Below, in pieces: positions 31,839-43,950 of a stretch of DNA of 64,000 bases (the first letter of the stretch is position 1; every line of letters starts with the position of its first letter). The stretch comes from Lentinus brumalis. Its lineage: Eukaryota > Basidiomycota > Agaricomycetes > Polyporales > Polyporaceae. The translations under genes and the position numbers were made by a program. The notes under the pieces are model-generated. The model was not told the origin of the DNA. It did not search any database and was given only the letters and a program-made list of their open reading frames with translations. The stretch lies in NCBI GenBank assembly GCA_001792895.1, contig MARA01000013.1, positions 1-64,000 on the forward strand. Reading direction: 5' to 3'.

Positions 31839-31944
31839 GGGCGCTTGTCGTCAGCGGGGGTTCTCTCTACGAAATGCCCCAGACGTGTCGGTAAGCGCGG
31901 TGGTGGGGTGCGGCTTACAACCGACCGTCTGGGTACGAGACCAG
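31839..31944 (-). repeat. 106-bp inverted repeat, arm 2
   Basis: Exact reverse complement of 31330-31435. Similarity drops sharply outside both arms, apart from a short GTAGATAA-containing patch on the inner side. Confidence 0.95.
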
Positions 31945-32473
31945 GTTCGCCCTGATACAGGATCAGTTCGCACGGCCCCTGCCAAATAAGGCATCCAATA
32001 CAACCCGGTCTCTGTGCCACGGTTCCTTGCACTCGCGAGTCGCACAACCACTCACCAGATCCTCACGAATATAAACTCGCTGCTTCGGCAACATGTTCTC
32101 TGCCTTCGTGCTACTCAACGCTCTCAACAACTTGGACGGCACCCGTCATCTCCAGTGTATATCGACAAGCAGGAGATAGAGGTCACTCGACTGCCACACG
32201 TGGTGTGCTAACTGCTTGCCTCATGTCGTGCGCGAGGTTCCAATCATACCTCCGTTATAAGCCACACATGGAGCATTTGTGCATGTTTCTTTCCTCTCCG
32301 CACCCATCATCTTCAGTGCGATAGCTCTTGCTACATCTGTCTCTCCGAGCAGAACAACGACACCCCGCGAGCCCGGTCCTACTTGTCCTACTGACCCGCA
32401 CTCGGAACCCTCGGAATCAATCTCGCAAGCCGCGAAGCAATTAGTCTGCTACACCGAGGCTCTCGATCCCACC
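31945..32473. other. Upstream region of the RanBP1-domain gene
   Basis: No supported gene. A hydrophobic frame at 32279-32470 leads in frame into the RanBP1-domain gene and could be an N-terminal extension, but it has no start context that decides. Confidence 0.35.
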
Positions 32474-34490
32474 ATGTTTCCTCTGAACGACTTTAATATC
32501 GTCGCTTGCGCTCTCGCAACGTTCTCTGCCGCGGTAGGCTACAACGTCTCCCGCAGGCGCGGCCGCGCCCCAGCTGGGTGAGTATGTAGACCCATCGAGA
32601 TGCGAGCACGACTTCCTGACCCGCTCCCATGTCTCCGCGTCGTTGCGTCTCTATTTGGCCCGTGGCGAATGCGCATTTCAGGCGTGCCGAGGACAAGCAG
32701 AGTCGTCTCCCGTTTCTCAAGGGCCTCAAGTCCCACCGACGGAACAGCACTGCGAGCGCACGGTCCTCCAGCCCGAGCACCTCCATGAGCCACAGCCAGA
32801 CGGAGAGCACTATCAGTGCGGAGCCCGCGAGCGACTGTGGCACGCATGGGCGTGTTGATGCCGATGAAAGCGTGAGCATCTCTCAATTCTTGACCCGCTT
32901 GTGGCACCGCAGCAAGTGTGTCCCGACTCTCAGCCGACAAGAACGTCGCTACACTCAATAATTCGCCCCGCGATCCGCGAGCGCGTTGCGCTAACGCCGG
33001 CTATATCTGCAGCTCTCCGACCAAGTCGAGGACGGGTCGCTCAAGCGCAAGCGTTCGCATACAACCGAGGCTGCAGTGAGTAGACGTTTCATATTCCTTG
33101 CTCGGGGTGCGGTGGTCCTGATGCGCGTGGTTGAGTAGCTTTCGGACACGCCTCCCTCGAAGCGGCGCAGGACGCCTTCTCCGGAACTTCCGGGTTCAGG
33201 GAAGAGCGAGCCTGATGAGTTCGCAGTCAAGGTCGAGGAGACTACCCCTGCCATCCCAGGCGAGACCGTCGGAGATGTTCCGGCCTCGGAACCCGTCATC
33301 GTTGCAGCCTCCCAAACTGCCGTGGTCGGACTCCTTCAGCGGAATGAACCTGGATCGGTCTCTCAAGCGAGCCCGCATTCTGCTCTGGGCCCAAGCCATC
33401 CAGTAGCTGCCCCCATTTCCGCGGAGGTGCGTCTGGGCAGTCGGCTTCGTGAAGAACGTGAACCGCATGTCAACTTCGGCTCGCCTCTAGATTCCGGAGG
33501 AGGCATCCGCGCCTGCCTCGTTCATCGCAGCAGCTCCGACGACCCCACCTACGGCTCCGCGCTATTTCCCTCTTGCAGAATCAACATTTGCGCGCCCCTC
33601 GAGTCCCAAGTCACCATTGCCCATCTGGCATCCTATTAGTGCCATCCCAGCCGTAAGTCTCGCTGCTCGCAAAGCTAGTCCGGCCATGCGCTGACGCTGG
33701 GTGGACGCTAGGCAAGGCCATCATCTGCCTTCCAGGCGTTTTCCGGACAGGGCTCTGCTTTCGCCAGCCCGTCTACGTTTGCGAATTACCAGAAGTCGCC
33801 GATCTGGTCAACCAGCACTAGCGCGCCGAGTAATGCAGGCTCCATCGTCGGTGTTACTGCAGCCTTTGCATCCTCATCATCCGACGCGAACCCGCTTGCC
33901 GGGCCCGCGCGCAGCAATAGCACTGAGAAAGGTGACAACCCGCTCTCCGAGTCTCCCTCTCGTCACGGAGCTGACCTTCCGCACAGTCGCTACCGTCACC
34001 GGGGAGGAAGACGAGGACGTCTCGAGCGAGCTCAAGGGCGCCAAGGTGTTCATCAAGCGCGGGGAGCACGACTTCTGTGAAGGGATCCTGGGGAACGTCA
34101 AGCTTCTGAAGCACAAGGGGACGGGTGCGGAGCGGCTCTGTACGTCTTGCTCTCGTTATAACGAACCTTGTTACTGATTGCTGCTGTACGTGCAGTGTTC
34201 CGCCGGGAGCCCATTTGGAAGGTGTCGATGAATGTGCGGCTGCGGGCGGTCGTGCGGTGCTCGTTCGACGAGGCGCAGGGCGCGTTGCGGGTCATGCTGA
34301 AGGAGCGGGTGGAGGATGCGCAGCAGGAGCAGCTGGTCATGTATGTCTTGAAGGTGCGTGTTTCATGCAGTGTCTGTGCACGCGAGCTGACTTCATTGCG
34401 CAGAGGGGGAAGGCGTCGAGGACGGACTTTGCGGACTTTGCGAGAGCGGTCGTTGAGAGTGCATGGGCGCAGGAGCAGATCTCCCCGTGA
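32474..34490 (+). CDS. RanBP1-domain protein, Yrb2/Hba1-like (about 474 aa)
   Basis: Exons 32474-32577, 32682-32871, 33013-33075, 33139-33426, 33491-33652, 33712-33931, 33987-34139, 34196-34353, 34404-34490; phases agree. The N-terminus is MFPLNDFNIVACALATFS. Basic patches SLKRKRSH and SKRRRTPSPE look like nuclear localisation signals. A Ser/Pro/Ala-rich middle includes FG-type text (AFQAFSGQGSAFASPSTF). The C-terminal RanBP1 domain (VTGEEDEDV, FIKRGEHDFCEGILGNVKLLKHKGTG, LLFRREPIWKV, DFADFARAV) binds Ran-GTP. Such proteins assist Crm1-dependent nuclear export. The 141-nt intron before exon 3 is the least certain point; an extra small exon there is possible. Confidence 0.8.
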
Positions 34491-35605
34491 GCCAGACTTC
34501 GTGCGACCGTTCCCTGCTATTGACGGCTTCACGACTGTTGAAGACGCTACTATTATGGCACGCTGGGCGTCCATGCTACACAGCTGTAACTTATGGTTAT
34601 ATGGACAAGTGTACAACATCCCAGGACCTCGGTGTGCCACAGAAGACTGCAGATGGTACCCGCGTATCTAAGCTTTCACGGTGAGTCAATGAGAACTCTT
34701 TCGTCGATCGAAGGTGTTGAAGCGCTGCTGTGTGGCTTTGTAGGGCGGTGCGGTCACCAGGGGAAGCGTCGGAGTATGCACCGGCGCACACGACTGCCAT
34801 GAGTTGTGCACACAATTGGCCTGCCGGTGTCAGCGTCCGCGTGCGTCGTTTCGCGTCCCTCGCCGGCTTTCTAGCAGCGTGCATGGCGTACTAGGCGGCG
34901 GGGGTGACCTGAGGTTAGTCCGCGGCAGACAATTATGTGGGAGGCGCTAGCGGACCGCGACATTGACGGCCGCGGATGGCGGCGCCGATGCGCACGATAG
35001 GGCGGGGAAAGAAGCGGGATGGAGGTCATGGGTGGGCCACGCATTGCGCTCCTTATTGTGTTTCGAGGCGGGCGTACACACGACCGTTGTCCCGCAAAAG
35101 GCAGGCGTTGTACTTTGGGCGGACCCCGGGACACCAACGCTGCAATGCGGCGGGCGGAACACAATAGCGGCGCCTGTGCGCGCGTGGGTGGTAGCCGGGG
35201 TCTTGGCGGTGGCCCGGTTTGGACGCGCGTGGCCGGATATTGAACGCTTAGGCCAAAGGCGCCGGGCGTGTTTATAGACGGTGTTGGTGTCCCAAGCGAC
35301 GCAATTGTCCCTCGCCGGGGTTCGTGGACGCACTTTTGTCCACTCCCTGCGTATAAGGACTCTTCTGCGGGGCTCGACGACGGCATCACCAGCCAGTCTA
35401 GTGCTCTCACCTGCTTCTTCACGTCCTCTGTAGCCCTATCCGCTTTCGACCGCTTTCGCATCTTGCTTTCCTGCTTAGAACGCTTACGCCGTTTCTTGTA
35501 TACCTCGTGCGTACACAGTCTGCTTTTCGCGGTGCGTTGCTAACCTTGCTCGCTCCCCGCAGACGTCTCTTCCAATCCACACCGGTCCCCATATACGCCC
35601 CCTTC
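34491..35605. other. Intergenic region, long 5' flank of the next gene
   Basis: No gene supported. The last 100 bp are an open extension of the next frame (35507-35605) without a better start. Confidence 0.4.
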
Positions 35606-37243
35606 ATGTCTGCTGCCGTCACGACCACTGGAACCAACCCCAGCACCGCTGCGCCCGCTCAAGCACGCCCAGCCCCAGCCTACGCATTCCTCGCACACCC
35701 GCCCCCGCAGAAAAAGCGCCCCACGCAGCCACTGCCATCGCCTCCAGCCCCGCACTGCGCACCGTGCTCCCCGTCGTTCTCTAGACGTCGGTCTGCTACT
35801 ACCTCTGCTGTAGCCGCCTGGGTGGCCGCTGTCCACCCGGGTTCCCCAGCGCCGTACTCGCCCCGCCGCCGCTCCTCCATCTCGAGCACCCGCCGCACGT
35901 CCCACGGATCCGCGTCCATCACCTCCCGGCGCGCCTCTGTCAGCGCAGGCACCCCACGCTCCGCCTCGTTCCTGAGCTTCCACGACACGCCCACCACCGC
36001 CTCGCGTCAGGTCATCACTCCGTCCGTCAAGGACTTCAAGGCGGATCTCACCGCCGTGGGCTATACTTCTGTCTTCGTGCACTTCCCCGAGACCCCACTC
36101 TCCGCGACCATCCCCCTCTACACGAGCAGCGGCAAGGTCCGTCCCCCGCCGACCTTCAAGCGCGGATCTCCCCCTCGCTCGCCGTCCAGCCCCGTCAAGC
36201 CTGCGAAGGGCCTCAAGCACTTCCGCTCGCTCTCTGCGCTCAGGACTGGGAAACGCACCCGCTCGAAGACTACAGTCATGCGTGGACCCGCTTCTCCTGC
36301 ACTCAAGTCGCCCATGCATGGTAAGGCGGTGCGTGCTCAGCAGAGCGCCGCCGTGACCGCGTCCAAGAAGTCGAAGTACGCCAAGTTCCGTCCCCCTCCG
36401 CTCGCCACGGAGCTTGCCCTCGCGCAGCTCGCGGACGGCGGCTCGATCGAAGACCACATCCGGAGATTCGCAGAGGCGCAGGCCAAGGCGAACGGTGCCT
36501 CCGAGCTCACTCGGGACGGCCGCCTCGTCGGCGTTGCGGACGTCTGGCGGGACGGCACGGGCGGTGTTTGGCGCGACCAGGATGAGGAGTGGGAGTACGC
36601 GCATCTGCTGGGCGGCGACGAGGAGTGGTGCGGGAGCGAGGAGAGCTGGGTGCGTTTCGGATCGCCCACGAAGCAGCGCAAGCCGTCTCTGGTCCCCTCC
36701 GAGCACGACGACCCCCGCCGGGGCAGCGTCTCCAGCCAGGACTCGGACCTCGACCCGCGCTACACCATGAACGCGGAGGACACCCGTGACGACCTCGCGG
36801 CCTTTGGCAGCGCCCTCGCACCCACATGCGCCCGCCGCCCGGGCATGTCGGTCCTCGCCATCCCTGCGCGCACGCGGCGCACCGCGAAGCACCTCCGCAA
36901 GCCCGAGTTTCTGCTCGACGCTTTCCCCGTCCCTGAAGGCGTCGAGGCTCCGGTGCCCGTGTCAGTCAAGGTTGCGTCGAAGCAGCGCAAGCGTCCTGCT
37001 CCTCTCACGCTCACGCCGCCGAGCCCTGCGTTCAAGTGCCCGACCAACCCGCTGGACAGCGAGCGGGTCCGCGACGACTTCCTCGCATCGTCGTTTGCGC
37101 CTGCACCCCGTGGCAATGCGCCTGTGCCCGCTCTCGTTGTCTCGTCTCGCCCTGCCACTGCGGGCACGAACGGCAACGGCCCGAAGAAGGCTATGGGCAA
37201 GCTGGGCATGCGCGGTCTCCTCCGCGCGATGGGTGGCAAGTAA
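35606..37243 (+). CDS. Conserved hypothetical basic disordered protein (545 aa)
   Basis: An uninterrupted frame. The first ATG in good context is MSAAVTTTGTNPSTAAP; the frame is open 33 codons further upstream. The protein is rich in Ser, Pro, Arg and Ala with many SP/SPR-like sites (SPRRRSS, SPSSPVKP). A short folded-looking segment (VITPSVKDFKADLTAVGYTS), an acidic Trp-rich block (WRDQDEEWEYAHLLGGDEEW), and the end KKAMGKLGMRGLLRAMGGK, a basic amphipathic helix, also stand out. No catalytic motif or membrane segment was found. The many SP sites suggest phosphorylation by proline-directed kinases, but function is unknown. A long minus-strand frame opposite it is a codon-bias shadow. Confidence 0.75.
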   Translation: MSAAVTTTGTNPSTAAPAQARPAPAYAFLAHPPPQKKRPTQPLPSPPAPHCAPCSPSFSRRRSATTSAVAAWVAAVHPGSPAPYSPRRRSSISSTRRTSHGSASITSRRASVSAGTPRSASFLSFHDTPTTASRQVITPSVKDFKADLTAVGYTSVFVHFPETPLSATIPLYTSSGKVRPPPTFKRGSPPRSPSSPVKPAKGLKHFRSLSALRTGKRTRSKTTVMRGPASPALKSPMHGKAVRAQQSAAVTASKKSKYAKFRPPPLATELALAQLADGGSIEDHIRRFAEAQAKANGASELTRDGRLVGVADVWRDGTGGVWRDQDEEWEYAHLLGGDEEWCGSEESWVRFGSPTKQRKPSLVPSEHDDPRRGSVSSQDSDLDPRYTMNAEDTRDDLAAFGSALAPTCARRPGMSVLAIPARTRRTAKHLRKPEFLLDAFPVPEGVEAPVPVSVKVASKQRKRPAPLTLTPPSPAFKCPTNPLDSERVRDDFLASSFAPAPRGNAPVPALVVSSRPATAGTNGNGPKKAMGKLGMRGLLRAMGGK

Positions 37244-37760
37244 TGGGCCACGCACTCGGACCATTTTCCCGCAGAGTAGATCTGGATATTCACTCGCGAT
37301 AGAAAAAGTTCTCTGTGTCAGACCCGGCAGTTACGACCGCTGTTGACGTTTCCTTCATGCATCATGTCCTGCTCTCACTCTTACGCGTTACGGTCTATTC
37401 TTGCTTGTAGCATCTTGCATGTATCATCTGTGGTAATCTCGATTGTATACTACCCCATACCCTGTATCTTATTTTCGTTGTCTTATCTGTAGCAATATAA
37501 TCGTCCTCCGTTGCTCTTTTACTCAATGCTTGCTGGAACTCGTTACTCGAGTCTCGACCCGCACACCCGTCGGGTTGTTGTATTCCTACTATTTTGTCGA
37601 CGTTCCCATATGGTAACTGAAGCGCCCGAGCCAAACAGGTGCAAACGTATCATCGACGCGTCGCGTGCGGCAGACGCGTCTGGCCGGTCCGACAGCGTTC
37701 TTCTCCACACCGCCATCTAACCCCGCAATATTCCCTGCTCTGCCCACCCTCACAGGACCC

Positions 37761-39560
37761 ATGGCAGACGTCGACATGGATAAGCTGCGCGCCACGGCGC
37801 TGGAGGTCATCGCGAAGGTCGTCGAGGACGACAAGGTTAAGTGCGTGCACGCGTGACGCGATCGTTCGGGCTATGTGGCTGACGGGCTTTGCAGCGAGTT
37901 CACGAATGGAACCTTCAGGGAGACGGTTGAGCAGAGTATGGGTCTTGAGCCTCACACGCTAGACGCGGATGAGTATCGCAAGGCCGTGCGCGATATCGCC
38001 GCGGAATACCTAGTAGGCTTCTTTCCCAGGGCTGTTACACTCACCCACCACAGTGCTGAACGCGTTTTGTTAGGAGAAGCATGCGACCGACGCGAAGGAG
38101 GAGGAGAAGCCCAAGGCCAAGTCGAAACCACCGCGTAGTAAGACGGAGAAGACGGGAGAGAAGGCGACCAAGGCCCGCAAACCGCGTGCATCCGCTACTA
38201 CTAGCAAGGCTGCGGAACGCAAGAGCGTGTCCAAGGGCAAGAAACCTGCGCGGTCTGCGGTACGTCCTCTCGCGTGCCATTTGCACTCCGCGCTCATATG
38301 TCCCCGCGTGTCGCAAGTCGGTAGTTCCGACCTCTGATGAAGAGGCGGAACCGGAGACGAAGCCGAAGCCAAAGGCCCGGAAGAAGGCCACGCGCGTCGA
38401 GAGTGATTTTGAGGTGGGCTTCATGCTTCGTCCGAATGTAGCCGCTGGTTTGACTGTATGCATGCGCATGCTCGTCGTGTTGGCGTCAGACCTCGGATGC
38501 GGGAAGTTCTCCCGAACCACCGACCAAACGTCAGAAGACGGGTTCGCCAGTGAAGGAGGAGGAAGCGGGTGATGAGCACCCGGAGAGTCCACCTCCCGCT
38601 GCATCCTCGTCCTCCCCAAAGGCGAAGCAAAACGCCGGCTCGTCGAAAGCAGACGCGGCCAGCGCAGGCGAGGTACGTCCCACTCCGGCCCTTGGGAGCA
38701 TTGCGCAGCAGGGGTCCGTGCTCATCGGCGTCGCGTCGCGCAGAAGAGCGAATCTGAGATGTCCGTGCTTGAGGACGACCCCGCTCCGAGGCGACGGAAG
38801 AAGAAGGCCGACAGTGGTGTGAGTATAGTTTGTGTCTGTTGCTGCGTCGCCCTGCGCTGACCCTTCTTCGCCTCCAGGCTTCGACAAAGGTTCGTCGCAC
38901 GCGTGCGTCAGGGCCCACCGTCGTTCCGGCTGACTTTGTTCAGACAGAGAAGGGTACTAAGGGTAGGAAACGGAAGGAAGGCTCCAAGGAGCTCTCCAAG
39001 GATGACGAGACCATCAAGCGCCTCAAGGTAGGTCTCACGCGTCGTCGCAGCATATGTACACGTCCACTCACGTGTCTCCGGCGATAGTCTCTGATAGTAG
39101 CTTGCGGCGTGCGTAAGGTGTGGTCGAAGGAGTTCAAGGACCTCGACAAGCCGTCGGACCAGATCCGCCGCCTGCGCCAGATCCTCACCGACCTCGGGAT
39201 GAAGGGGCGGATGAGCATGGAACAGGCCAAGGCGATCAGAGAGAAGCGAGAGTTCCAGCAGGAGCTTGGTGCGTCTCGCATCCTGTGCCTTGCCCGTACT
39301 GACCACTCACTGTGTGTACGGTACACAGAGGACGTAAAAGAGTTTGCGCAGAAGATGGAGTCAGCCAACCGGCGACGCAGCGCCAAGGCTGCTTCAGCAG
39401 ACGAGGAAGAGTTAGATGAGTCTGATATCGAGCTACCGCCAAAACGTCGAGTACGTCCCTATGATGCGCCGGTACCCGGTGGATAAGTTACTGAAATAGT
39501 GTGCAGGTGACTGCCAGACAAAGTATCATGGCCTTCTTAGCGGACGAGGAGAGCGATTGA
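37761..39560 (+). CDS. HIRIP3/CHZ-like histone-chaperone candidate (414 aa)
   Basis: Ten exons: 37761-37840, 37895-38012, 38074-38259, 38318-38413, 38490-38672, 38744-38818, 38878-39027, 39088-39268, 39329-39450, 39507-39560. The N-terminal 65 residues form a small helical domain (MADVDMDKLRATALEVIAKV, FTNGTFRETVEQSMG). A long Lys/Glu/Ser-rich region carries nuclear-type basic signals. The C-terminus (SLIVACGVRKVWSKEF, IRRLRQILTDLGMKGRMS, AKAIREKREFQQEL) matches the CHZ-type end of HIRIP3, a chaperone of H2A-type histones. Acidic patches (SDEEAEPE, EDDP) fit histone binding. Role in chromatin is inferred from this homology. Exon count is high and some short introns depend on single acceptor choices. 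Confidence 0.78.
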
Positions 39561-39676
39561 TTATAATCTATGGCGGAAGCAAGAGGACGGGCCCTTCTAT
39601 CTACTGATCTCTGTCAATTTGCCGCTTTGCCTGAAGGTTCATCTACCTGTGCTGGTGCGTAGTGTTCATGGCGCAG

Positions 39677-39682
39677 AAAAAA
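39677..39682 (-). terminator. Pol III terminator (T6)
   Basis: Six T residues on the minus strand 25 bases after the tRNA 3' end. Confidence 0.6.
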
Positions 39683-39706
39683 GTAAGACACAGTCCATAG
39701 TGGCAT

Positions 39707-39783
39707 CTCTCTGTCGGGGAGTCGAACCCCGCTTTCGCGCGGTCAATGACAGGCGCGTGTACTAACCGATATACTAACAGAGA
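39707..39783 (-). tRNA. tRNA-Asp (anticodon GTC) with a very short intron
   Basis: The minus strand folds as a tRNA. Acceptor stem is TCTCTGT/ACAGAGA (39783-39777 with 39714-39708) plus discriminator G. The D-arm contains GGTTAGTA, the anticodon stem is CGCGC/GCGCG with CTGTCA, and the T-arm is CGGGG-TTCGACT-CCCCG. The anticodon loop carries about five extra bases (TTGAC) after position 37, best read as a mini-intron. Confidence 0.88.
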
Positions 39784-42700
39784 CTTATTCTCCTGTACGT
39801 ACATACTCACTTCACGTTACCTCCCCCATACATGAGATGTTGTCAACGCCTCCAGAGCAAGTAAGTCGCTCGAGATGCACCTCCTCTGAGCTGCGCGAGC
39901 GTTCAACGTACTTGACCTCTTTGTCCCAGTACTGTGCCAGCTATGATCTCACCAGATTCAATTCTGTCTACATACGCGCGAACATAGTACAGTACTTACG
40001 CGCAACTAGTCCGCCCTCGGATTCGACCGTCTCACTACATAGCGACCTCCTTTTCCCTCGTAAGTCTCCGACATCCCTCAGCTCGCCAGTCTCAGCCCAG
40101 TCAACCGAGGATCCTTCGCGCGCCCGCGAAGCCCGTAATTATGCCGCTGGGCAAGATCTGATCAAATGAACCTCCCGTTACATGGGAACATACTCGTTGA
40201 ATGAGAGGTCACAGGTGATTCCATAAGATGCGGTCCTGTCCTGTACAGCGAGGCAAGGCTCTCTGCATCGGTTGTATCTGGCGCGTAGTGGTCGGCTCAG
40301 AGGTCGTCCGAGAATAGTAGCAGAACAGCTGCTTCGCAGATGCTGAGGATGCTCGTCGAACCATGACTTCACCTGTGCGTCATAGAAGCTGGCGGGCTTT
40401 CTGGTCAGGAGGACCAGGCTGGACTGTGCCGCGAATCTTGAGCGGCGAGGTACTGCGTATAGCGGACGAGATCAGGGTGCTCAAGACGAGATGTGAGGTC
40501 GCCGTTGAGCCAACAGAGCGGTCGAGCCGATGGAGAGGGAGGGGACCTTTGCGGTGTACATGAGGAGAGGTCGTCGGGCGTGTGAACGGCCCCATCTTAG
40601 GCCAAGGAATCTAGACGGAACGAAGGAGTCCTGAGACTTTGCGTTCGCGGAGGAGAAGGAGGGCAGGTCTCACCGTTCTGAGCTGGGGCAGTTGCGGACA
40701 GTAGACGAGATCTGGGCGGCCAGGAGAAGATACGAGTTCGCCGTTGAGCTGAATGGCTGGAAACCAATGATGATGGACCTGCACGGCGTGCATGCGGAGA
40801 GGTGCAGGGGTGGACACGGGCGACGGTACGACGGTGACAGATGCACCCCTTGATGTTCTGCATCGGGCCGGCTGCGAGGAATGTCGAGACGAGAGTCTCT
40901 CGGCAGAAGCAGAAGCAGCACTCGAGGAGGGTACGTATCAGGAGGGTCGAGGCGTAGAAGGGCTCACCTGCAGGTGGTATGCAGCAACGAGGATCCCATG
41001 GGCTCTCGCTGTGAACTCTCCAGTACTCGGGCAGCTCTCCTGGAGGCGTCGGATGGACCTTGCGCCCCCTGTTCTCCTGCAAGGACGTCGCGCACGGTGA
41101 TGGACGTTATGAACCCCAGTTGCTCTCAATCGTGGATGAGGTCGGCCGAAGAGGCGAACGTGTAGCTGGGACACGACAGTCACCGACGAGTCGTGAATCC
41201 AACGAGGAAATTAGCGGTCAAGCAGAGTCGTCAGGTCGTTAGTATACCAGCTGAAAAGAGTAGCATTCATGAGCGGCGGGTCAGAAGTCAGGACGGGGAG
41301 GGCGTGAAGGGCGCCGCCTCGCAGTTCGTCGCAGGTCGGAATAGAGAATTGCCACAATTGGTTCATAGTGCGCCGTGGCCGACCGCGAACTTTCGCTCGT
41401 ATACCCATACCCGTACGGCTTGAGAGCGCAATCAATGCTTCCTCCATCCAGCAGCCCCGCACCCCCAGCAGAACGGAGTGCACCGATGGAGTCAGTCTTG
41501 AGCAGTGCCGTGTGTCAGTCCTTCATCGCGGTCTCTAGACAACCTGGGCGTGGGTGAGGTTGTTACGTGGGGTGCGCGCTCAACTGATGCTCGGCAGACC
41601 CATCATAACTAGAGCTTTAAGCCGTACCAGCAGAAGGGAAGCGGGCTTGTTGGTTCACGACGACTTCCACCTGGCTGTTGGGAATGACGAGATTGTCGTG
41701 GAGCTGAATATATGAGCTTCACGTGCTTGTTTCATCAGCTCAGGCACTACCACAGACGATATCTTTAGCCCCGCTGTGAGTGGTACTGCACTAATTAATC
41801 ATGGACACCACTCACGAATAACGTCACAGGCGGTCGGACACTGAGACTGCTCTGCCAATAGACCCATATTCCACCCGGGTCGCTGTCGACTGGATGAACA
41901 GTCAATTGATGCTTCAGACACGAATGTATCCGAACTTGTGACGATGCCTCTCGCTGGATCCACAGTGTTGCGCTCGAGATCCCTCATGAGCCCCGTGCTG
42001 CGGCCATATATGCCTGCACAGACATCTTCGTGAGTGTCGCATTGGTGTGGGGCGACGGACCAAGTGAGCACTCGAACACTGTTCTGGCCAGTACTGAATC
42101 GACGCCATCGAACAGATGCGTGTGTCGATACCGAAGCTTACAGTACGGCCACAGTGTACTTGAGCTGCACTCTAGGGCTTGCTCTAGGCGACTGCAGGGC
42201 GCAATCACCTAGATCATCACGATGGCCGGACTCCCAGCTTGACGCCGCCGTGAATATATATCGCCAGGCCAAGCCGTCGGTGAGTGCAGTGTTTCGCCAT
42301 GCTGCTGGAGGAGCGCCCTCACCCTTATGAGCCATTTTCGCCCAGTCAGTTGAGAGATCTCAGATGGGATGCATGAGCAGCAGCGACTCACCTCGAACAT
42401 GACGTTGGACGCCTCTAGGTTGCGGGCCGTTGGGCCCACGAGGAGGGACGTATGGACGACCACGGACAACTCCTTCTGGACTGGAAAGAGGGTCCGCGGA
42501 AGGATCCCATTTTGGGTCGCAGCGTCGGTTGCGTACTGCCCTGGAATGCCATTCAACCCCACAGTGGCAGTTATGCTTTTAGCCCGGCAGCTCTTGGGCC
42601 CGGTTGTTCCTCATTCACGACATCCTGCCGCGATGTGCCGTCCTTCACCGTAGACGTGGGTCGACCTCTCGCGTTCAATGGGACTTGTAGGCGACAGCGG

Positions 42701-43950
42701 CGTGTCGGTCGGTGCCTCCGCGGCTGCAAGACAGGGCCATTCCTTGAAGTTGTAGGTGTTCGTCGCATTCCAGCTTGCCCAAAAAGAACTCACCGACGAT
42801 GATGGAAGTTGGTGCACGAGCGAGGGGTATACCGGCGCCAGTAGCGCCAGTCTCTCCGGCTTGGCGTTATTCCATGTCGAAAGTCCGACGACAGCAGACT
42901 GAGAGACATCGTAATCGGCCCATGCTCACATGCGCTCACAGCCCAGCAGCCCCAGCTACACACATCGCATCCGGATTCCTGACGCTCCCGCCGATACATC
43001 TCGCCATTCGCCAATTGTCGGAACCCTCGTCGACGCTTCGCATGGGCCAAGTTGACCGCAGTTTGTCGCGAAGCACGGGCATAGGCTTTGATCTCCGAGG
43101 ACCGACTGTGCTGGCAATCCAAGCCCGGGCATTCACAGTCCGCACGAGGCAAGACGTCGACATCCGGTCATGATCTTGCAAGTCGGTCACGGTGGAAAAT
43201 TTATAGAGGCTGTCGCTAATGGGGCGTTACGATGATGTTGGTCTTCCGGTACGCGCACTTTGCAACATACAGATTGCCTCCTCTGAGTATGTACTGCAGG
43301 ATGCGTTCTCATGGACATATAACGGCAACACACAAGCCTTCGTGGCTCAGGCTGATAGCCACGCTGCTCCACTCTTGCGGAAGGTTGACCACAGTAGTGC
43401 ACCTATGAATGGATCCCTCACTGCGTGAGCTGCCGCGTCTCCATCCAGCCTACTGGTCTAACACGGCGCGATGGTTGGCTACCACATGTATGACTTCATT
43501 GTTCAGTGTCCATTGCATTTGCAGTCATCATTATATGTGCACGTTTTCTGTTCGTTGGCCTGCTTGTACTACTGTTGGCGTCAATGTGCCGCCCTCTCCC
43601 TTACGAACATGTATTACAGACTATCTCCGTCTCGATAATACCCTGCTGTCGTCTGTAACCATAGAGCACTCCCAATTTATGCCACTCAATCCCGCAGTCC
43701 CGGGGTTGCGTAAGAGCGTGCATGACAGGCGTCTATTCGCACCGCAGATCAACTTCTCCTGCGGCCAACTAACCATCGTACTCTTAGGTAGAAGCGGTAT
43801 TTCCACGTACGTGCACGTCTCAGCTTCAGAAGGCGTCCCCACGGGTAAGTAAGCTCAAACGCACACCAAGGCTCTGGAGTTCTTGGCTGATCCCTGGGCG
43901 AGACCGGCCATTGTCACTGTCACGGTCCTCACCCGGTGAACACAGCGATC
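39784..43950. other. 4.2-kb gene-poor stretch
   Basis: Many short frames on both strands but none with a recognisable domain or a consistent splice pattern. On the minus strand around 40600-40820 and 40380-40560 a motif like LNG(E/D)L.S....PDLV.Y occurs twice, which suggests a decayed local duplication. Confidence 0.45.

Noticed and set aside
32872..33012. An extra small exon in the RanBP1-domain gene (text like LSADKNVATLNNSPRD)
   Set aside because: No pair of GT and AG sites gives this stretch in phase with both neighbours; one 141-nt intron fits all phases.
33931..33987. A frameshift just before the RanBP1 domain
   Set aside because: A 55-nt intron at 33932-33986 with GTGACA, AGCTGACC and CACAG restores the frame, so no sequence error is needed.
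35540..36892. Long (450-codon) open frame on the minus strand opposite the basic disordered protein
   Set aside because: It is rich in Arg, Gly and Glu without domains, a usual mirror of a GC-rich Ser/Pro/Arg frame on the other strand, whose own frame is longer and has a plausible start and end.
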